Shown piece after piece: positions 1-10,142 of a stretch of 64,000 nt of DNA. Source of the DNA: Protonemura montana (Eukaryota > Arthropoda > Insecta > Plecoptera > Nemouridae); contig OX387611.1 of NCBI GenBank assembly GCA_947568835.1, positions 5,956,001 to 6,020,000 of the forward strand. The letters are read 5' to 3'. The position numbers were made by a program, and so were the translations under genes. The stretch's first letter is position 1. The number at the start of each line of letters is the position of its first letter. Under the pieces are notes generated by a model. That model was given only the letters and a program-made list of their open reading frames with translations, ran no database searches and was not told the origin of the DNA.

Positions 1-560
1 CCTCCCGAATGCAAGGCAGACATGGCGCTCTGACTACCAGGATAGCCGGCCACCAGGATCGAACCTGAGACCTCCCGAATGCATGGCAGACTTGGCGCTC
101 TCACTACCAGGATAGCCGGCCACCAGGATCAAACCTGGGACCTCCCGAATGGAAGGCAGACATGGCGCTCTGACTACCAGGATAGCCGGCCACCAGGATC
201 GAACCTGAGACCTCCCGAATGCATGGCAGACATGGCGCTCTCACTAGCAGAATAGCCGGCCACCAGGATCAAACCTGGGACCTCCCGAATGGAAGGCAGA
301 CATGGCGCTCTGACTACCAGGATAGCCGGCCACCAGGATCGAACCTGAGACCTCCCGAATGCATGGCAGACATGGCGCTCTCACTAGCAGAATAGCCGGC
401 CACCAGGATCAAACCTGGGACCTCCCGAATTCTATGCAGATGACGCTATCACTACCAGGATAGCCGGCCACCAGGATCAAATCTGGGACCTCCCGAATGC
501 AAGGCAGACATGGCGCTCTGACTACCAGAATAGCCGGCCACCAGGATTGTACCTGGGACC
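1..560 (-). repeat. 70-bp tandem array of tRNA-like units (~8 copies)
   Basis: The segment CCTCCCGAAT recurs at 1, 71, 141, 211, 281, 351, 421 and 489, so the period is 70 bp. Read on the minus strand each unit resembles a degenerate tRNA: GGTAGTGAGAGCGCC is like an A-box/D-arm, CAGGTTCGATCCTGG is like a B-box/T-arm, and GCCGGC at both ends could form an acceptor stem. Adjacent units share that GCCGGC. The T-loop is one base short and the anticodon stem pairs poorly, so these are not functional tRNA genes. Units differ at a few sites (gcaaggcag, gcatggcag, ggaaggcag). The array runs off the left edge of the window. Confidence 0.8.
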
Positions 561-930
561 TATAGAAGTAAAAACAGACATGGCGCTCTCTTTGCCATAA
601 CCGTTCACAAGAATCAAATCTTTGCCCACTGAATGGCATATCATTAATGAACAAGAAACAGAGCAAACAGCAAGTGTATTTTAAGCAAACGGGAAATGAA
701 ACTTCTGCATAAGAATACGTTTTATTCTGCCTAAGGGCAGTAGGTTTAAGTGCTTGGGTGGTTAAAGTATTCTTCTGTATGTTGAACATTTAATTATGTT
801 TTTTTTTCTCGAGCTTATTTTGATATGAAATGAAAAAAAATAACTTAACCGCCCGTAGCAAGGTTTCCAATTTTCTCTGAATTCGGTTCTTCTGAAAAAT
901 TAATTTTTATCTAAGGATACGATTTGGAGA
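561..930. other. AT-rich intergenic, nothing recognised
   Basis: Low-complexity AT-rich sequence between the tRNA-like array and the first SINE. I see no splice-flanked open frame and no repeat shared with the rest of the window. Confidence 0.5.
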
Positions 931-1170
931 GAGGTTGGAGGGATGAAAGTTAGTACAGCAACTTTATTTGCCTTGCTTATCAACCTCTCGACAGCATGGA
1001 TTTGTGGAGGAATCCTGCTGTTCGTGTTGTACCGTCCTTTGGAAGAGACTTTAAGCCTGTGATCCACTTGGTGATCTTTGACAGTAGACTTCGACAGACT
1101 TCGACTTCGACAGTAGGCTACGTGCCGGCACCGATTTCTCCTATTCTCCTTTCAAGACAGGAGGCCCCGT
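931..1170 (+). mobile_element. 5S-headed SINE, body fragment
   Basis: The segment matches the body of the window's commonest SINE: GAGAGAGGTTGGAGGGATG, then CTTATCAACCTCTCGACAGC, TTGTACCGTCCTTTGGAAG, and GGCTACGTGCCGGCACCG. The 5S-derived head is missing and the 3' end is cut near 1150. The CCGTCCTTCGGAAGGGACGTTAAGCC core resembles domains shared by SINEs of distant animals (Nin-DC-like); that identification is from memory and tentative. Confidence 0.75.
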
Positions 1171-1186
1171 CTTGAAAGGAGTTAAA

Positions 1187-1440
1187 TTGGGTTTTGAAAG
1201 CTTTTTAATGAACAAAAAAATTTCCCAATATTTCGCAACTTGTACCTATATTTTACTCGTAACAAGAGTTATCGGAAAATTGTCAGGACTGCTCTAACCC
1301 TTGATAAAGAAACAGGCACAAGTTACGAAACTTTGGGAAATTAAGTTGTTCTTCACTTAGCATTCAAAACCCAGTTTAAACAGTTTTTGTCAAAACTAGT
1401 GCTAAGTTTGGATAAAGTAGACATGAGTCTTGAAACCAAA
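1187..1440. mobile_element. Fold-back element, degenerate copy
   Basis: Shares GGAAAATTGTCAGGACTGCT, CTTAGCATTCAAAACCC and AAGTAGACATGAGTCT with the better copies at 26.65-27.06 kb and 46.16-46.48 kb. The left arm (TTGGGTTTTGAAAGC) is shortened, so the inverted structure is incomplete. Confidence 0.65.
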
Positions 1441-1458
1441 ATAAATTCATTGTCTTCA

Positions 1459-1506
1459 TCGTGTCACAGGATCCGTTGCCAAAACATTGCGTCGTTAAAC
1501 ACAGCT
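1459..1506 (+). mobile_element. 5S-SINE 3' tail fragment
   Basis: Contains AACATTGCGTCGTTAAACAC, the shared 3' tail of the 5S-headed SINE. It lies about 290 bp downstream of the body fragment, so the fold-back element at 1187-1440 may have inserted into a single SINE copy. Confidence 0.6.
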
Positions 1507-1947
1507 AATCAATCACGACTAGTCTTGTGATCTATACAAACGGAAAAATTTCATAAATTATTTAGATTTTCCAAAATGTTGTTGGTCGCACTGTAAGATA
1601 GATTTCACTGATTTATTTTTTTATTTTCCTTACAGTTTTGTCTGGTGAATCTCTTTTCTTTACATAAAAGTAGAATCGTTCAATTAAAATCTCCTTTTGA
1701 TTGCTAAAGCTCTCATCTTTCTTCTCAGCTGTCATGAATTGAAACAAAACAACTGGAAGTCTGGCTTTTTAGAACTACAACCCTTCATCAAATGCTTGTC
1801 AAACATCTCTCTTGCTAAAAGCTATCAACACAAGAAACTGTAGCGATTTCAAAACCATTAATCATCAAAGAAAATGCACTTTGTTCCACGCTAACGATGC
1901 GTTAAAAACTCAATGCCTTGATTAATTAACTTTGCTAAGAGTCAACT

Positions 1948-2195
1948 TCACCAACACTGTTTAAATCTTGCTTTAATGACGTTTAAAGTAGTTTTTAGAC
2001 CAAAATTGATTTTCCCCGTTCAGCTGACATTTTGAAATATTTGAAAGAGAATGTTTAGCTATATATACACAAAAAGACATAGATTTTTATTTGAATTTTT
2101 TGATGTTTCAGGAAGGCTTTGTCCTGTCACATAAAATAACTTTTATTTAGCAGCCGTCACTATTTTCTCTCTGCCCTAATCGCCGTTTAATATTT
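1948..2195 (+). repeat. Dispersed repeat D, copy 1
   Basis: About 240 bp, beginning near TTTAAATCTTGCTTTAATGA and ending near GCAGCCGTCACTATTTTCTC. It is closely similar, in the same orientation, to 63764-64000 at the other end of the window. No terminal repeats or coding frame seen; class unknown. Confidence 0.7.
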
Positions 2196-2980
2196 GAACC
2201 TGGAAGGACGGAGGTTTAACTTTTAAACTGTCATTTGGAGGTCAAAGTAAGAAGTCCCATTGATATTTTTTTGGTATTTTAAAGTCACTAAATATTCCAT
2301 TTCGAAGCAAACACATTATTAAAAACTATTTTTTTTTCATATTCTTCGTGTGCTGCCTTAGTTTTTTGGTTCGCAATTATTAAAATATCATTGTTTTAAA
2401 GCAAATTACTGCGCCGATTGCCAACGTTGGTGAAATCAGCCCCAAAAATACAATAATTCAAACAATAAGCTAAACAGTTTCACCTTCAGAACAGTTTCCT
2501 TTAAAAGCGGTTGCTTATCAACCCACATGATACCCATTTTACAAAAAGAAAAATCCTCCTATCAGGAACTTCTAAACCTTCCTAGCTCAACCGTCACTAG
2601 TTTTGGCCATCCAGTCGTGTGGGAGTCTCCCCTATTTATCCTGACCTTATTTGCACACGGTCTTCCTGTATCAACGGTCATCATTCCCTCGGGATTCACG
2701 AAATAGCAGAACGTTCTTGATATCGGCTTTTGAATGGAAGTCAATGCTGTGTCGCGGGCTGTATATCAATCGGCTTAGAATGGGCACGAAAAGCAATATT
2801 AACATTGGTTTTATAGTTAGTCAGAGACTTAATGCTAATGTAAATCGTACTGCCGCTAGGTTTATATATTTAGTTAAGAGTCATAGTGCTAGTGGTAAAT
2901 AAATTCTGTCATTGAGCCGAGTGGTTTAGTCAGAGTCACATTGCTAATGACAAAAGCCTAGAGCTGAAGGTTTACGAATT
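2196..2980. other. Intergenic, nothing recognised
   Basis: AT-rich sequence with short chance ORFs around 2562-2902 on both strands. None has conserved-looking composition or convincing splice context. Confidence 0.45.
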
Positions 2981-3045
2981 TTGCCTTGATGATGATGAGG
3001 TTGATGATGAACGTAACGTAGTCTAGAAGAGAAGAGGGAAAATTC
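2981..3045 (-). mobile_element. 5S-SINE fragment (region before the tail)
   Basis: GATGATGATGAGGTTGATGATGAACG and TAGTCTAGAAGAGAAGAGGG match, in reverse orientation, the CATCATCATCC/CTAGGCTAGG part of the 5S SINE. It directly abuts the 41-bp array. Confidence 0.55.
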
Positions 3046-3049
3046 AGTG

Positions 3050-3668
3050 ACGACCACTGATCTCAAATAACCTGGATAGAGCATATGATCCAGCCGGCTG
3101 ATCTTAAATAACCTGGATAGAGCATAGGATCCAGCCAGCTGATCTCAAATAGCCTGGATAGAACATAGGATCCAGCTAGCTGATCTCAAATAACCTGGAT
3201 AGAGCAAAGGATCTAGCCAGCTGATCTCAAATAACCTGGATAGAGCATAGGATCTAGCCAGCTGATCTCAAATAACCTGGATAGAGCATAGGATCCAGCC
3301 AGCTGATCTCAAATAACCTGGATAGAGCAAAGGATCCAGCCAGCTGATCTCAAATAACCTGGATAGAGCATAAGATCCAGCCAGCTGATCAAAATTGAAG
3401 CCAGGCAATTAAGTGTTGGCAACAGTTGTCAATAAATCCGAAGTGTCCCTACAATTTCAATGCCAATTTTAAGTTTCTGAAACACATTCTTAACCGAATT
3501 TGACCATAAAAGTGGTTAAAACTACGAAAACTAATGATAAAAAATAAACACTTAAAATAGCACGGAATCTTTTAGAGAACTCAAAATTAAGGACTACCAA
3601 GATGGCGACCGTCGTTTTAAAGTCGCTCTTAGGCACCCGCTATTCAGAGTATCTAAGATCACGTTGCC
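3050..3668 (+). mobile_element. TIR MITE with 41-bp array (copy 1)
   Basis: About eight tandem 41-bp units (3056-3386; core GATCTCAAATAACCTGGATAG) are followed by a roughly 270-bp unique body containing GTTGGCAACAG, AATTTCAATGCCAATTTTAA and ACCAAGATGGCGACC. It ends with TATTCAGAGTATCTAAGATC, a diverged inverted copy of the unit core. The same array-plus-body arrangement occurs at 25.35-26.29 and 47.11-48.35 kb, so this is one element whose 5' TIR region has expanded in tandem. Confidence 0.75.
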
Positions 3669-3986
3669 TAACTTATTGCAACGCTGCTAAGATTTTTAAT
3701 CTTTTGCTTTAAAGCAAAAATAGTGCCGTTAAAAATTTCCTTTCCACGCAAGAGTATCGGATGGCGTCATTAGCAACAAGATCCTCTATTTGTCACCCAA
3801 CGCCAAGTCGTTAAGCAAACACATGAAAAATTTCACCTATGTTTATGAAAGATCCCTTTAATTTTACGTGGAAACTTTACAAAGACGCGTCAAGTGGCGT
3901 AGTTAGTTGGTGGGGCAGAAGGGTACGGTGCCCCTGTTTTATTTTCCGCTCATGAGAATAACAGACAGTGGCAACAAGCACTTTTA

Positions 3987-4275
3987 AAATGTTTTATTAT
4001 TATCAACACTACAACCGTCTGAAAAATTGATGCCCAAACGCAGACTCGAATCCCGATCTCCACCTATCGCGGGTGTTGCTCTGAACCATTGAGGTACTTG
4101 GACACTGGCTTTTCGAGACGATTCTAGTGTATTTGATGAGAATGACAGTTCTCCAAGGAGTAAAACCATAAGGCTGTGAGTATTCACAGTTATTATTATT
4201 GTTATAGTGTTGTTAATAATAAAATACCCCGCGCATTGCAAGCGTTTGCAATTTAAATAAGATTTCATCATAATA
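3987..4275 (-). mobile_element. tRNA-headed SINE with inverted tails
   Basis: The minus strand carries a tRNA-like head: a B-box-like GGGATTCGAGTCTGCG and an A-box-like segment (reverse of TGCTCTGAACCATTGAGGTA). The tail sequence TTATTATCAACACTACAACCG at the left and TATAGTGTTGTTAATAATAA at the right are inverted copies of each other, so the element can fold back. It ends with the family tail GCGCATTGCAAGCGTTTGCA. Confidence 0.75.
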
Positions 4276-5090
4276 CTTTTAAAATTTGTTGGTTAAACAA
4301 ATATTATTGCCACTGTGCTGGGCTCTTGTCACCTTTTTGACACTGCTCTGTTTGTCATATTTTAGAAAAGTGCAGTTTTTTGTTTAAATCAAAAATGATT
4401 AACAGTAAATAAAAGTATCCGATACAAAATTAATATTGATCTTTCTTACAAACTTGGGTCACTGTTATGATAAGAAATAAAAATAATTAATACTTTTAAC
4501 ACTTCTTTCAAGAAATGCATTACTGTATGAATAACTAAAAAAAATTAGTACCTTAAATCATGTTTTTTAAACTACTGGTCTTAAAAAGCTTAGCAATTTT
4601 CTTAAAATGCGTGGATTTGCTCCAAAATATGACCTTGATTCGTTTTTTTTCAACCGAAACCCCATCGTGTTGTTGAATGAGTTACCATTTCCCCGCATAG
4701 GTCTTGAAATAATGGTCAAGCGGAAAAGGTAACAAATAAAATCAATAATGTGCCCCTAATTTGATTCCTTCCTACGCCTCTCTTTCTTTGGAAGCCAAAA
4801 CACCTGGCTCCACCGCTCCACACCACTATGTCACTAACTTGCGTCCAATTAAAAGCTCTCCTTGTTTCAAAGTTGTGCTTTTAGGCAACCTCGTTAAAAA
4901 CATGGGTGACTCTGATTTTAGGTAAGGGTGTGAGGAGCTTTTGATGGCGTCAACGAAAAGTTTGATTATTATTCAATCGAATTCGCTCTCCCTCTTTGAC
5001 TTCTATTGAATTTAGGTCGTTCTAACTTTTCCGACCACTATGTTTGATTTTGATGAAAGGTTTAATTGTAACAATATCGATTTTTTACCT
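4276..5090. other. Intergenic; nothing firm
   Basis: AT-rich sequence. A short ATG-containing stretch before GATTTTAG/gtaagg (near 4901-4922) could be a tiny exon, but there is no signal peptide or other support. The AST-CC signal-peptide exon was not found here and is probably left of the window. Confidence 0.4.
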
Positions 5091-5094
5091 TTCG

Positions 5095-5216
5095 TGTTTC
5101 GAAATCGGTGTTCGAGTTCCCGTTTGGGCACCAATTTGTGAGCGCTAATTAGTGTTTCTAATAGTAAAATACTTTTTGCATTGCAAGCGCTTGCAATTTA
5201 AATCAGATTTCAGGTG
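5095..5216 (+). mobile_element. tRNA-SINE remnant
   Basis: GTTCGAGTTCCCGTTTGGGC is the B-box and 3' end of the tRNA-like head. It is followed by the family tail GCATTGCAAGCGCTTGCAAT and ATCAGATTTCA. The 5' half is absent. It lies less than 100 bp upstream of the AST-CC exon. Confidence 0.65.
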
Positions 5217-5300
5217 CAACAGTTGGTTTTTTTTTAGTGCCTCCCATTTTGGTTAAAAGAATCGCCGCTGATAAATGTCATTGTGTTCCTATGGATTCAG

Positions 5301-5414
5301 GTGGTGGTACCGAAAAGAACTGCACTGTTGCTTGATAAGGTGATGGTAGCTCTTCAGAAGGCAATGGAGGATGACCCTTCTGCGATCCCTGCAAGAATTG
5401 ATATGTCGGAAAAG
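5301..5414 (+). CDS. AstCC: Allatostatin double C precursor, penultimate exon
   Basis: This 38-codon exon encodes part of the propeptide of a secreted neuropeptide precursor. It starts after the acceptor CCTATGGATTCAG at phase 0 and opens with VVVPKRTALLLDKVMVAL, the acidic/amphipathic spacer preceded by a KR site that I recognise from arthropod AST-CC precursors. It ends ...RIDMSEK at the donor AAG/gtcggt, also phase 0, which fits the phase-0 acceptor of the exon at 7323. The +3 C makes the donor slightly unusual; the alternative donor at 5419 (gtatgg) would break the frame with the last exon. The exon with the signal peptide is not visible in 1-5300 and is presumably upstream. Family assignment rests on this spacer plus the mature peptide in the next exon; exon borders are inferred from GT/AG rules and frame. 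Confidence 0.85.
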
Positions 5415-5837
5415 GTCGGTATGGTATTGGTGGGGTGGGAAATCTTAAAATTAAATAACATATTATTGGAACATCTCAGCAATGTTTCTTGTTAACGTGA
5501 TTATATTATTCTTTTTATTATTATAAGCACTAATATTTGAGAGGTTATTGGTGTTCCTAATTATAAAAACAAAAAAATAACTCTCCCCAATGCAAGCATT
5601 TTAAAAATTTGATAAAATTTAAAATGAACAATACAATTATCTTTAAAAAGAAATCACCCCTCGAAAGTATCGAAACAATATCTACTGGGTATTGCTCTAA
5701 CAATCTGAAGTTATTGGGCACGACCATTTTTCTCATTCCCCATTCCCTGATTTACCATTGCTTACTTCCCCAATTTAGGAACTTTTTTAAAAGCATGAGT
5801 GGGTGATGATATAAACTATCACACTAATCCATGAGGG

Positions 5838-5937
5838 ACAAAAACCCGGTGCCAGCACTAAGCCGATTCCTGGCAAAAAGCACCAAGGAGACTCACCGGC
5901 TTAGCATATCATACAATCCGGACAAGTGGTTTGACCG
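5838..5937 (-). mobile_element. 5S-SINE body fragment in AST-CC intron
   Basis: AACCCGGTGCCAGCAC and AAGCACCAAGGAGACTCACC match the 3' body of the 5S SINE (TAAGCCGGTGGTCCCCTTGG ... GCCGGCACCGGG) in reverse. It immediately precedes the 26-bp array. Confidence 0.6.
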
Positions 5938-5954
5938 ATTAGTTGTAACCAGTA

Positions 5955-7152
5955 AACCTAGATATAGACCTGAGTAAGCTGCCACTCCAATAGACCTGAG
6001 TAAGCTCCCACTCCAATATACCTGAGTAAGCACCCACTCCAATAGACCTGATTAAGCTCCCACTCCAATAGACCTGAGTAAGCTCCCACTCCAATAGACC
6101 TGAGTAAGCTCCCACTCCAATAGACCTGAGTAAGCTCCCACTCCAATAGACCTGAGTAAGCTCCCACTCCAATAGATCTGAGTAAGCTCCCACTCCAATA
6201 GACCTAAGTAAGCTCCCACTCCAATAGACCTGAGTAAGCTCCCACTCCAATAGACCTAAGTAAGCTCCCACTCCAATAGACCTGAGTAAGCTCCCACTCC
6301 AATAGACCTGAGTAAGCTCCCACTCCAATAGACCTGAGTAAGCTCCCACTCCAATAGACCTGAGTAAGCTCCCACTCCAATAAACCTGAGTAAGCTCCCA
6401 CTCCAATAGACCTGAGTAAGCTCCCACTCCAATAGACCTGAGTAAGCTCCCACTCCAATAGACCTGAGTAAGCTCCCACTCCAATAGACCTGAGTAAGCT
6501 CCCACTCCAATAGACCTGAGTGAGCTCCCACTCCAATAGACCTGAGTAAGCTCCCACTCCAATAGACCTGAGTAAGCTCCCACTCCAATAGACCTGAATA
6601 AGCTCCCACTCCAATAGACCTGAGTAAGCTCCCACTCCAATAGACCTGAGTGAGCTCCCACTCCAATAGACCTGAGTAAGCTTCCACTCCAATAGACCTG
6701 AGTAAGCTCCCACTCCAATAGACCTGAGTAAGCTCCCACTCCAATAGACCTGAGTAAGCTCCCACTCCAATAGACCTGAGTAAGCTCCCACTCCAATAGA
6801 CCTGAGTAAGCTCCCACTCCAATAGACCTGAGTAAGCTCCCACTCCAATAGACCTGAATAAGCTCCCACTCCAATAGACCTGAGTAAGCTCCCACTCCAA
6901 TAGACCTGAATAAGCTCCCACTCCAATAGACCTGAGTAAGCTCCCACTCCAATAGACCTGAGTGAGCTCCCACTCCAATAGACCTGAGTAAGCTTCCACT
7001 CCAATAGACCTGAGTAAGCTCCCACTCAAATAGACCTGAGTAAGCTTCCACTCCAATAGACCTGAGTAAGCACCCACTCCAATAGACCTGAGTAAGCACC
7101 CACTCCAATAGACCTGAGTAAGCTCCCACTCCAATAGACCTGAGTAAGCTCA
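5955..7152. repeat. 26-bp minisatellite (~46 copies) in AST-CC intron
   Basis: Unit TAGACCTGAGTAAGCTCCCA + CTCCAA, period 26 bp, with few variants. Because 78 bp is three units, the minus strand reads as 26-residue repeats in all frames, giving false ORFs of up to 404 residues. Variant markers recur at an exact 312-bp (12-unit) spacing: GACCTGAATA at 6591/6903, GAGTGAG at 6648/6960, GCTTCC at 6680/6992. That indicates an internal segmental duplication. The right end abuts a tRNA-SINE remnant. Confidence 0.95.
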
Positions 7153-7245
7153 CAGGTGGAGATCAGTTTTTAACAGGTTATTTAAGTTTCTAATAATAAA
7201 ACACCCCGCGCATTGCAAGAGTTTGCAATTTAAATCATATTTCAC
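7153..7245 (+). mobile_element. tRNA-SINE 3' remnant
   Basis: ACAGGTGGAGATC matches the middle of the tRNA-like head, and AATAATAAAACACCCCGCGC plus CATTGCAAGAGTTTGCAATT is the family tail. The 26-bp array ends within this SINE's head. Confidence 0.65.
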
Positions 7246-7322
7246 ACATTTGCTTAGTAAATTTAAGTACCCACCAAAAAATAAATATTGATTTTTAATA
7301 AGATTTGTCTCTTGTTCTCCAG

Positions 7323-7409
7323 ATGGACCTTCAACGACGAGGACAACCTAAGGGTCGTGTCTACTGGAGATGCTACTTCAATGCCGTCACCTGCTTCAAG
7401 AGAAAGTGA
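7323..7409 (+). CDS. AstCC: Allatostatin double C precursor, last coding exon
   Basis: The exon follows a good acceptor (polypyrimidine TTTGTCTCTTGTTCTCCAG) at phase 0 and encodes 28 residues then TGA. MDLQRR supplies the dibasic RR cleavage site. The mature peptide is GQPKGRVYWRCYFNAVTCF, followed by KRK and stop. Its two cysteines, C11 and C18, are spaced for the single disulfide ring typical of somatostatin/allatostatin-C peptides, and YWRCYFNAVTCF is the AST-CC signature. There is no Gly before KRK, so the C-terminus should be a free acid, as known for AST-CC. Family knowledge: these peptides act on somatostatin-like GPCRs, and AST-C relatives inhibit juvenile hormone synthesis and modulate muscle and heart. 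AST-C and triple-C paralogues are often neighbours in arthropods; I saw no second CYFN...CF exon in the window. Confidence 0.93.
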   Translation: MDLQRRGQPKGRVYWRCYFNAVTCFKRK

Positions 7410-7540
7410 AGTCACTAATTGTCGACTGAACTTCATATGGAAAACTTCACGCCATAAGCTATGAATTAAATGGGTCTCTAGTGCACATTAGCTGCACTTT
7501 TCATAAGAAAATCAGATCTCTCGCTCTCATGCCAATTTGT

Positions 7541-7546
7541 ATTAAA
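7541..7546 (+). promoter_or_regulatory. Possible poly(A) signal for AST-CC
   Basis: ATTAAA lies about 130 bp after the stop codon and is followed by a U/GU-rich stretch (CCTTTGTTCCTTC). Another ATTAAA is at 7465. There is no canonical AATAAA before the next SINE, so the choice is a guess. Confidence 0.25.
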
Positions 7547-7671
7547 ACCTTTGTTCCTTCAGCCATCAATATTAATTACCTATGTTTGAAATGTATTTTT
7601 TTAAAAACGTATTTTTAATTATATTAAATTAAATTGTGTGTTTATTTACTAAAGCAAGAATTATTTTTTAT

Positions 7672-7945
7672 TTTTCTCAACACTAATGACCTCTCAAAAA
7701 TTGATGTCCAATCGGGGAATTGAATCCCGATCTCCACCTATCGCGGGTGTTGTTCTAACCAATTGAGCTACTTGGACCCCGATCTCCACCTGTCGCGGGT
7801 GTTGCTCTAACCAATTGAGCTACTTGGACAGAGAATTTTGATGAGAATGACAGATCTCCAAGGAGTAGAACCAAGAGGCTGTGAATACTCACACTCGCTC
7901 TGATTCTAGTGACGCTTTATCATGTCACAAGCTGTCAAACTTGAA
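7672..7945 (-). mobile_element. tRNA-SINE with duplicated tRNA half
   Basis: The tRNA-like segment CCCGATCTCCACCT ... CCAATTGAGCTACTTGGAC occurs twice in tandem (about 7725-7777 and 7778-7830), a roughly 52-bp duplication. The rest (GATGAGAATGACAG, CTCCAAGGAGTAGAACC, AGAGGCTGTGAATACTCACA) matches the family body. Confidence 0.75.
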
Positions 7946-8084
7946 TAACTCCAATTGAAATTTAGATGCGTTTTGTTAATTTATAATTATTATTTAAGAG
8001 TCATTTATATTATTTTTTATGCTGATTTTATTTCTGTGCTGAAAAACCATGTAAATTGTACCGTTGAGTGTACAGGCCACAGCG

Positions 8085-8428
8085 AATTATTTGAAAACGC
8101 AAATTTTTAAGTTTTTGCGCGAAAGATGGCCGCCAAATTTTTACGTTACTGCGAAAAATATGTAGGGTGTCGAAAAATCCACCGTCGTGCGAAATTTCAT
8201 TTTGTTATTTCTCTCAGATTACTCGCATTTGAGACTAGTTTACATAGAAATAATCTTTAATCAGTTTAATCCCAACCATGTTTATACATTTATCGATATT
8301 TTAAGTCGTTATTATTTAATTATAGAGGTTTTTTAAAAGGACGGCTACTAGCGCCATCTGTCTTCGTCTTTAGGTACCACGTGTTGCGGTTTCGGCCGAT
8401 CAGCAGGTCGCTAAATATTGGCGTTTTC
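8085..8428 (-). mobile_element. Element C, copy 1
   Basis: Shares CAGATTACTCGCATTTGAGA, TATCGATATTTTAAGTCGTT, AGCGCCATC and ACCACGTGTTGC with about ten other copies. The family has no coding potential and no clear TIRs; class unresolved. Confidence 0.75.
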
Positions 8429-9404
8429 CTCACCAACTTTAATGATAATTATTATTACTAATTTTTTTTAGCATTTTTATTTAATTTATTTTGATTAAAA
8501 GTGACTAATTTTTTTTAATAGTCTTTCTGTTTTTTCCACAAAGCCCTGAGGGCTCACCTGTGGGTTTCATTATATAAAGGTACACTATGGTAACGTGTAG
8601 GACGGATTGAAAAAAAAAATAATAATAATAATAAATTATCTTTTTTTTTCTAAATAGAAAAATTTATTTTATATATTTATTTATATTTAATTTTAATTAA
8701 GATTTATATACGTTTGTAATTAAAATAATAATAATAATACAATTCAACGAATGTTTTCTGATTTTTTTTTCGTGGAATTTTGTAAACCAATAAGATTCAA
8801 GAAATTTAAATTCACTCTGTGATCAATGGAAAATTTTCTTTGACATTCTAACAAAAAAAATCGATGAGTTTTCTCTTGATATAAAATATCGATTTTAAAT
8901 TCTTGCTTTAAAACTATAAATAAATGACCCCACAAGATTCTTGCATTAACTTCATAATAATGCTTTGAGATAAGTTCTAATACTAAACGGACAATTTCAG
9001 CAACATTTTAAATATTGCTTAACAGACTTTTAAAAGAGGTTTCAGCTTAACATTTATTTCCTTCATTAAGCTGACACTTCTTAACTTTTAAAAGATGATG
9101 TTTAGATAAATACAAAAAAAAATCATTTAACTTATTTAGAATTTTTTAGTGATGATTTAGCACGGCTTTGACCTACTACCTTAAAGAAGTTTTAATTAGA
9201 AGCATTGTTTTTATCATTTATCATCTAATAATCATACAACATTGATAACAAAGATAAATGAAATACTTCACTTATGACTCGACAGAAATATCTTTATGCT
9301 TGCCTTTGACCACATTAGCAACTTACAAAAAAATATTAAATGTATTGAATTATTCGTTGATTCGTTGACAACTGAGATTTGTAACACTTGTTTAATAGCC
9401 ATGA
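8429..9404. other. AT-rich intergenic with ATA/AAT microsatellites
   Basis: Contains (AAT)n at about 8619-8635 and again at about 8726-8740, plus long A and T runs. No exon-like frame or shared dispersed repeat recognised. Confidence 0.55.
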
Positions 9405-9772
9405 CCGTGCTTGCAGTGTGCCAAGATCCCACCCTGTCCCATCGTGCCCTGCCTAACGTAGACCCTGCCCCCATGTCCCATGTCCCAGCCTTGCCTAGAC
9501 CCTGCCCCCATGTCCCAAGTCTCGTGTCCCAGCCTTGCCTAGAGGTCGTGGGGTATGAACCACACCATGGCTGTGCTTGCAGCGTGCCAAGAACCCACCC
9601 TGTCCCATCGCACCCTGCCTAACGTGGACCCTGCCCCCATGTCCCAAGTCTCGTGTCCCAGCCTTGCCTAGAGGTCGTGGGGTATGAACCACACCATGGC
9701 TGTGCTTGCAGCGTGCCAAGAACCCACCCTGTCCCATCGCGCCCTGCCTAACTTGGATCCTGCCATGACTCT
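9405..9772 (-). repeat. 129-bp minisatellite, locus 1 (~3 units)
   Basis: Units of CCAAGAACCCACCCTGTCCC ... GGTCGTGGGGTATGAACCAC, the reverse of the array at 13.1-14.3 kb. The first unit is shortened and contains a partial duplication (GACCCTGCCCCCATGTCCCA twice). 129 bp is 43 codons, so reading frames persist through the array without being genes. Confidence 0.9.
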
Positions 9773-10140
9773 GCTTGTAGCTATGGTTGCTATGGTTGCC
9801 CTATCTTATCGTGTCTATATCAGTCCTGCATGGGCCTTGGCTCCTGATTGCTTCAGGGCGTTCGTCGATGTCTGACTGACGATGGCGTATGACCTGTGGC
9901 CGGTGCATTGTTGTGGCAAACAGAAGCAACGAAACGGCAGGAATGTGATGAGACGATTTGTCATGCCGCGGCAGACGCAAAAAGAGACCACATCGAGAAG
10001 ATCGCTGCTTCACGAGAACAGGCTCACTGTGCTAGTCAAGATGCCTAGACCGTCTATAGTTTCACTCCCTGATATCCTTAAAAATATACCTTTTACTTCT
10101 TGTGTTTTATTTCTCTAAACCAAAGAAAATTCATCATTAA
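9773..10140. other. Unique sequence between two arrays
   Basis: Moderately GC-rich single-copy-looking sequence. Short ORFs cross it on both strands but there is no recognisable product or splice context. Confidence 0.4.
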
Positions 10141-10142
10141 AC

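Noticed and set aside
4901-4922. Tiny ATG exon before GATTTTAG/gtaagg as the AST-CC signal exon
   Set aside because: MGDSDF is not hydrophobic and cannot be a signal peptide; the frame phase also does not fit the exon at 5301.
5939-7153. 404-residue minus-strand ORF
   Set aside because: A pure translation of the 26-bp minisatellite; parallel ORFs exist in other frames and it lies in the AST-CC intron.
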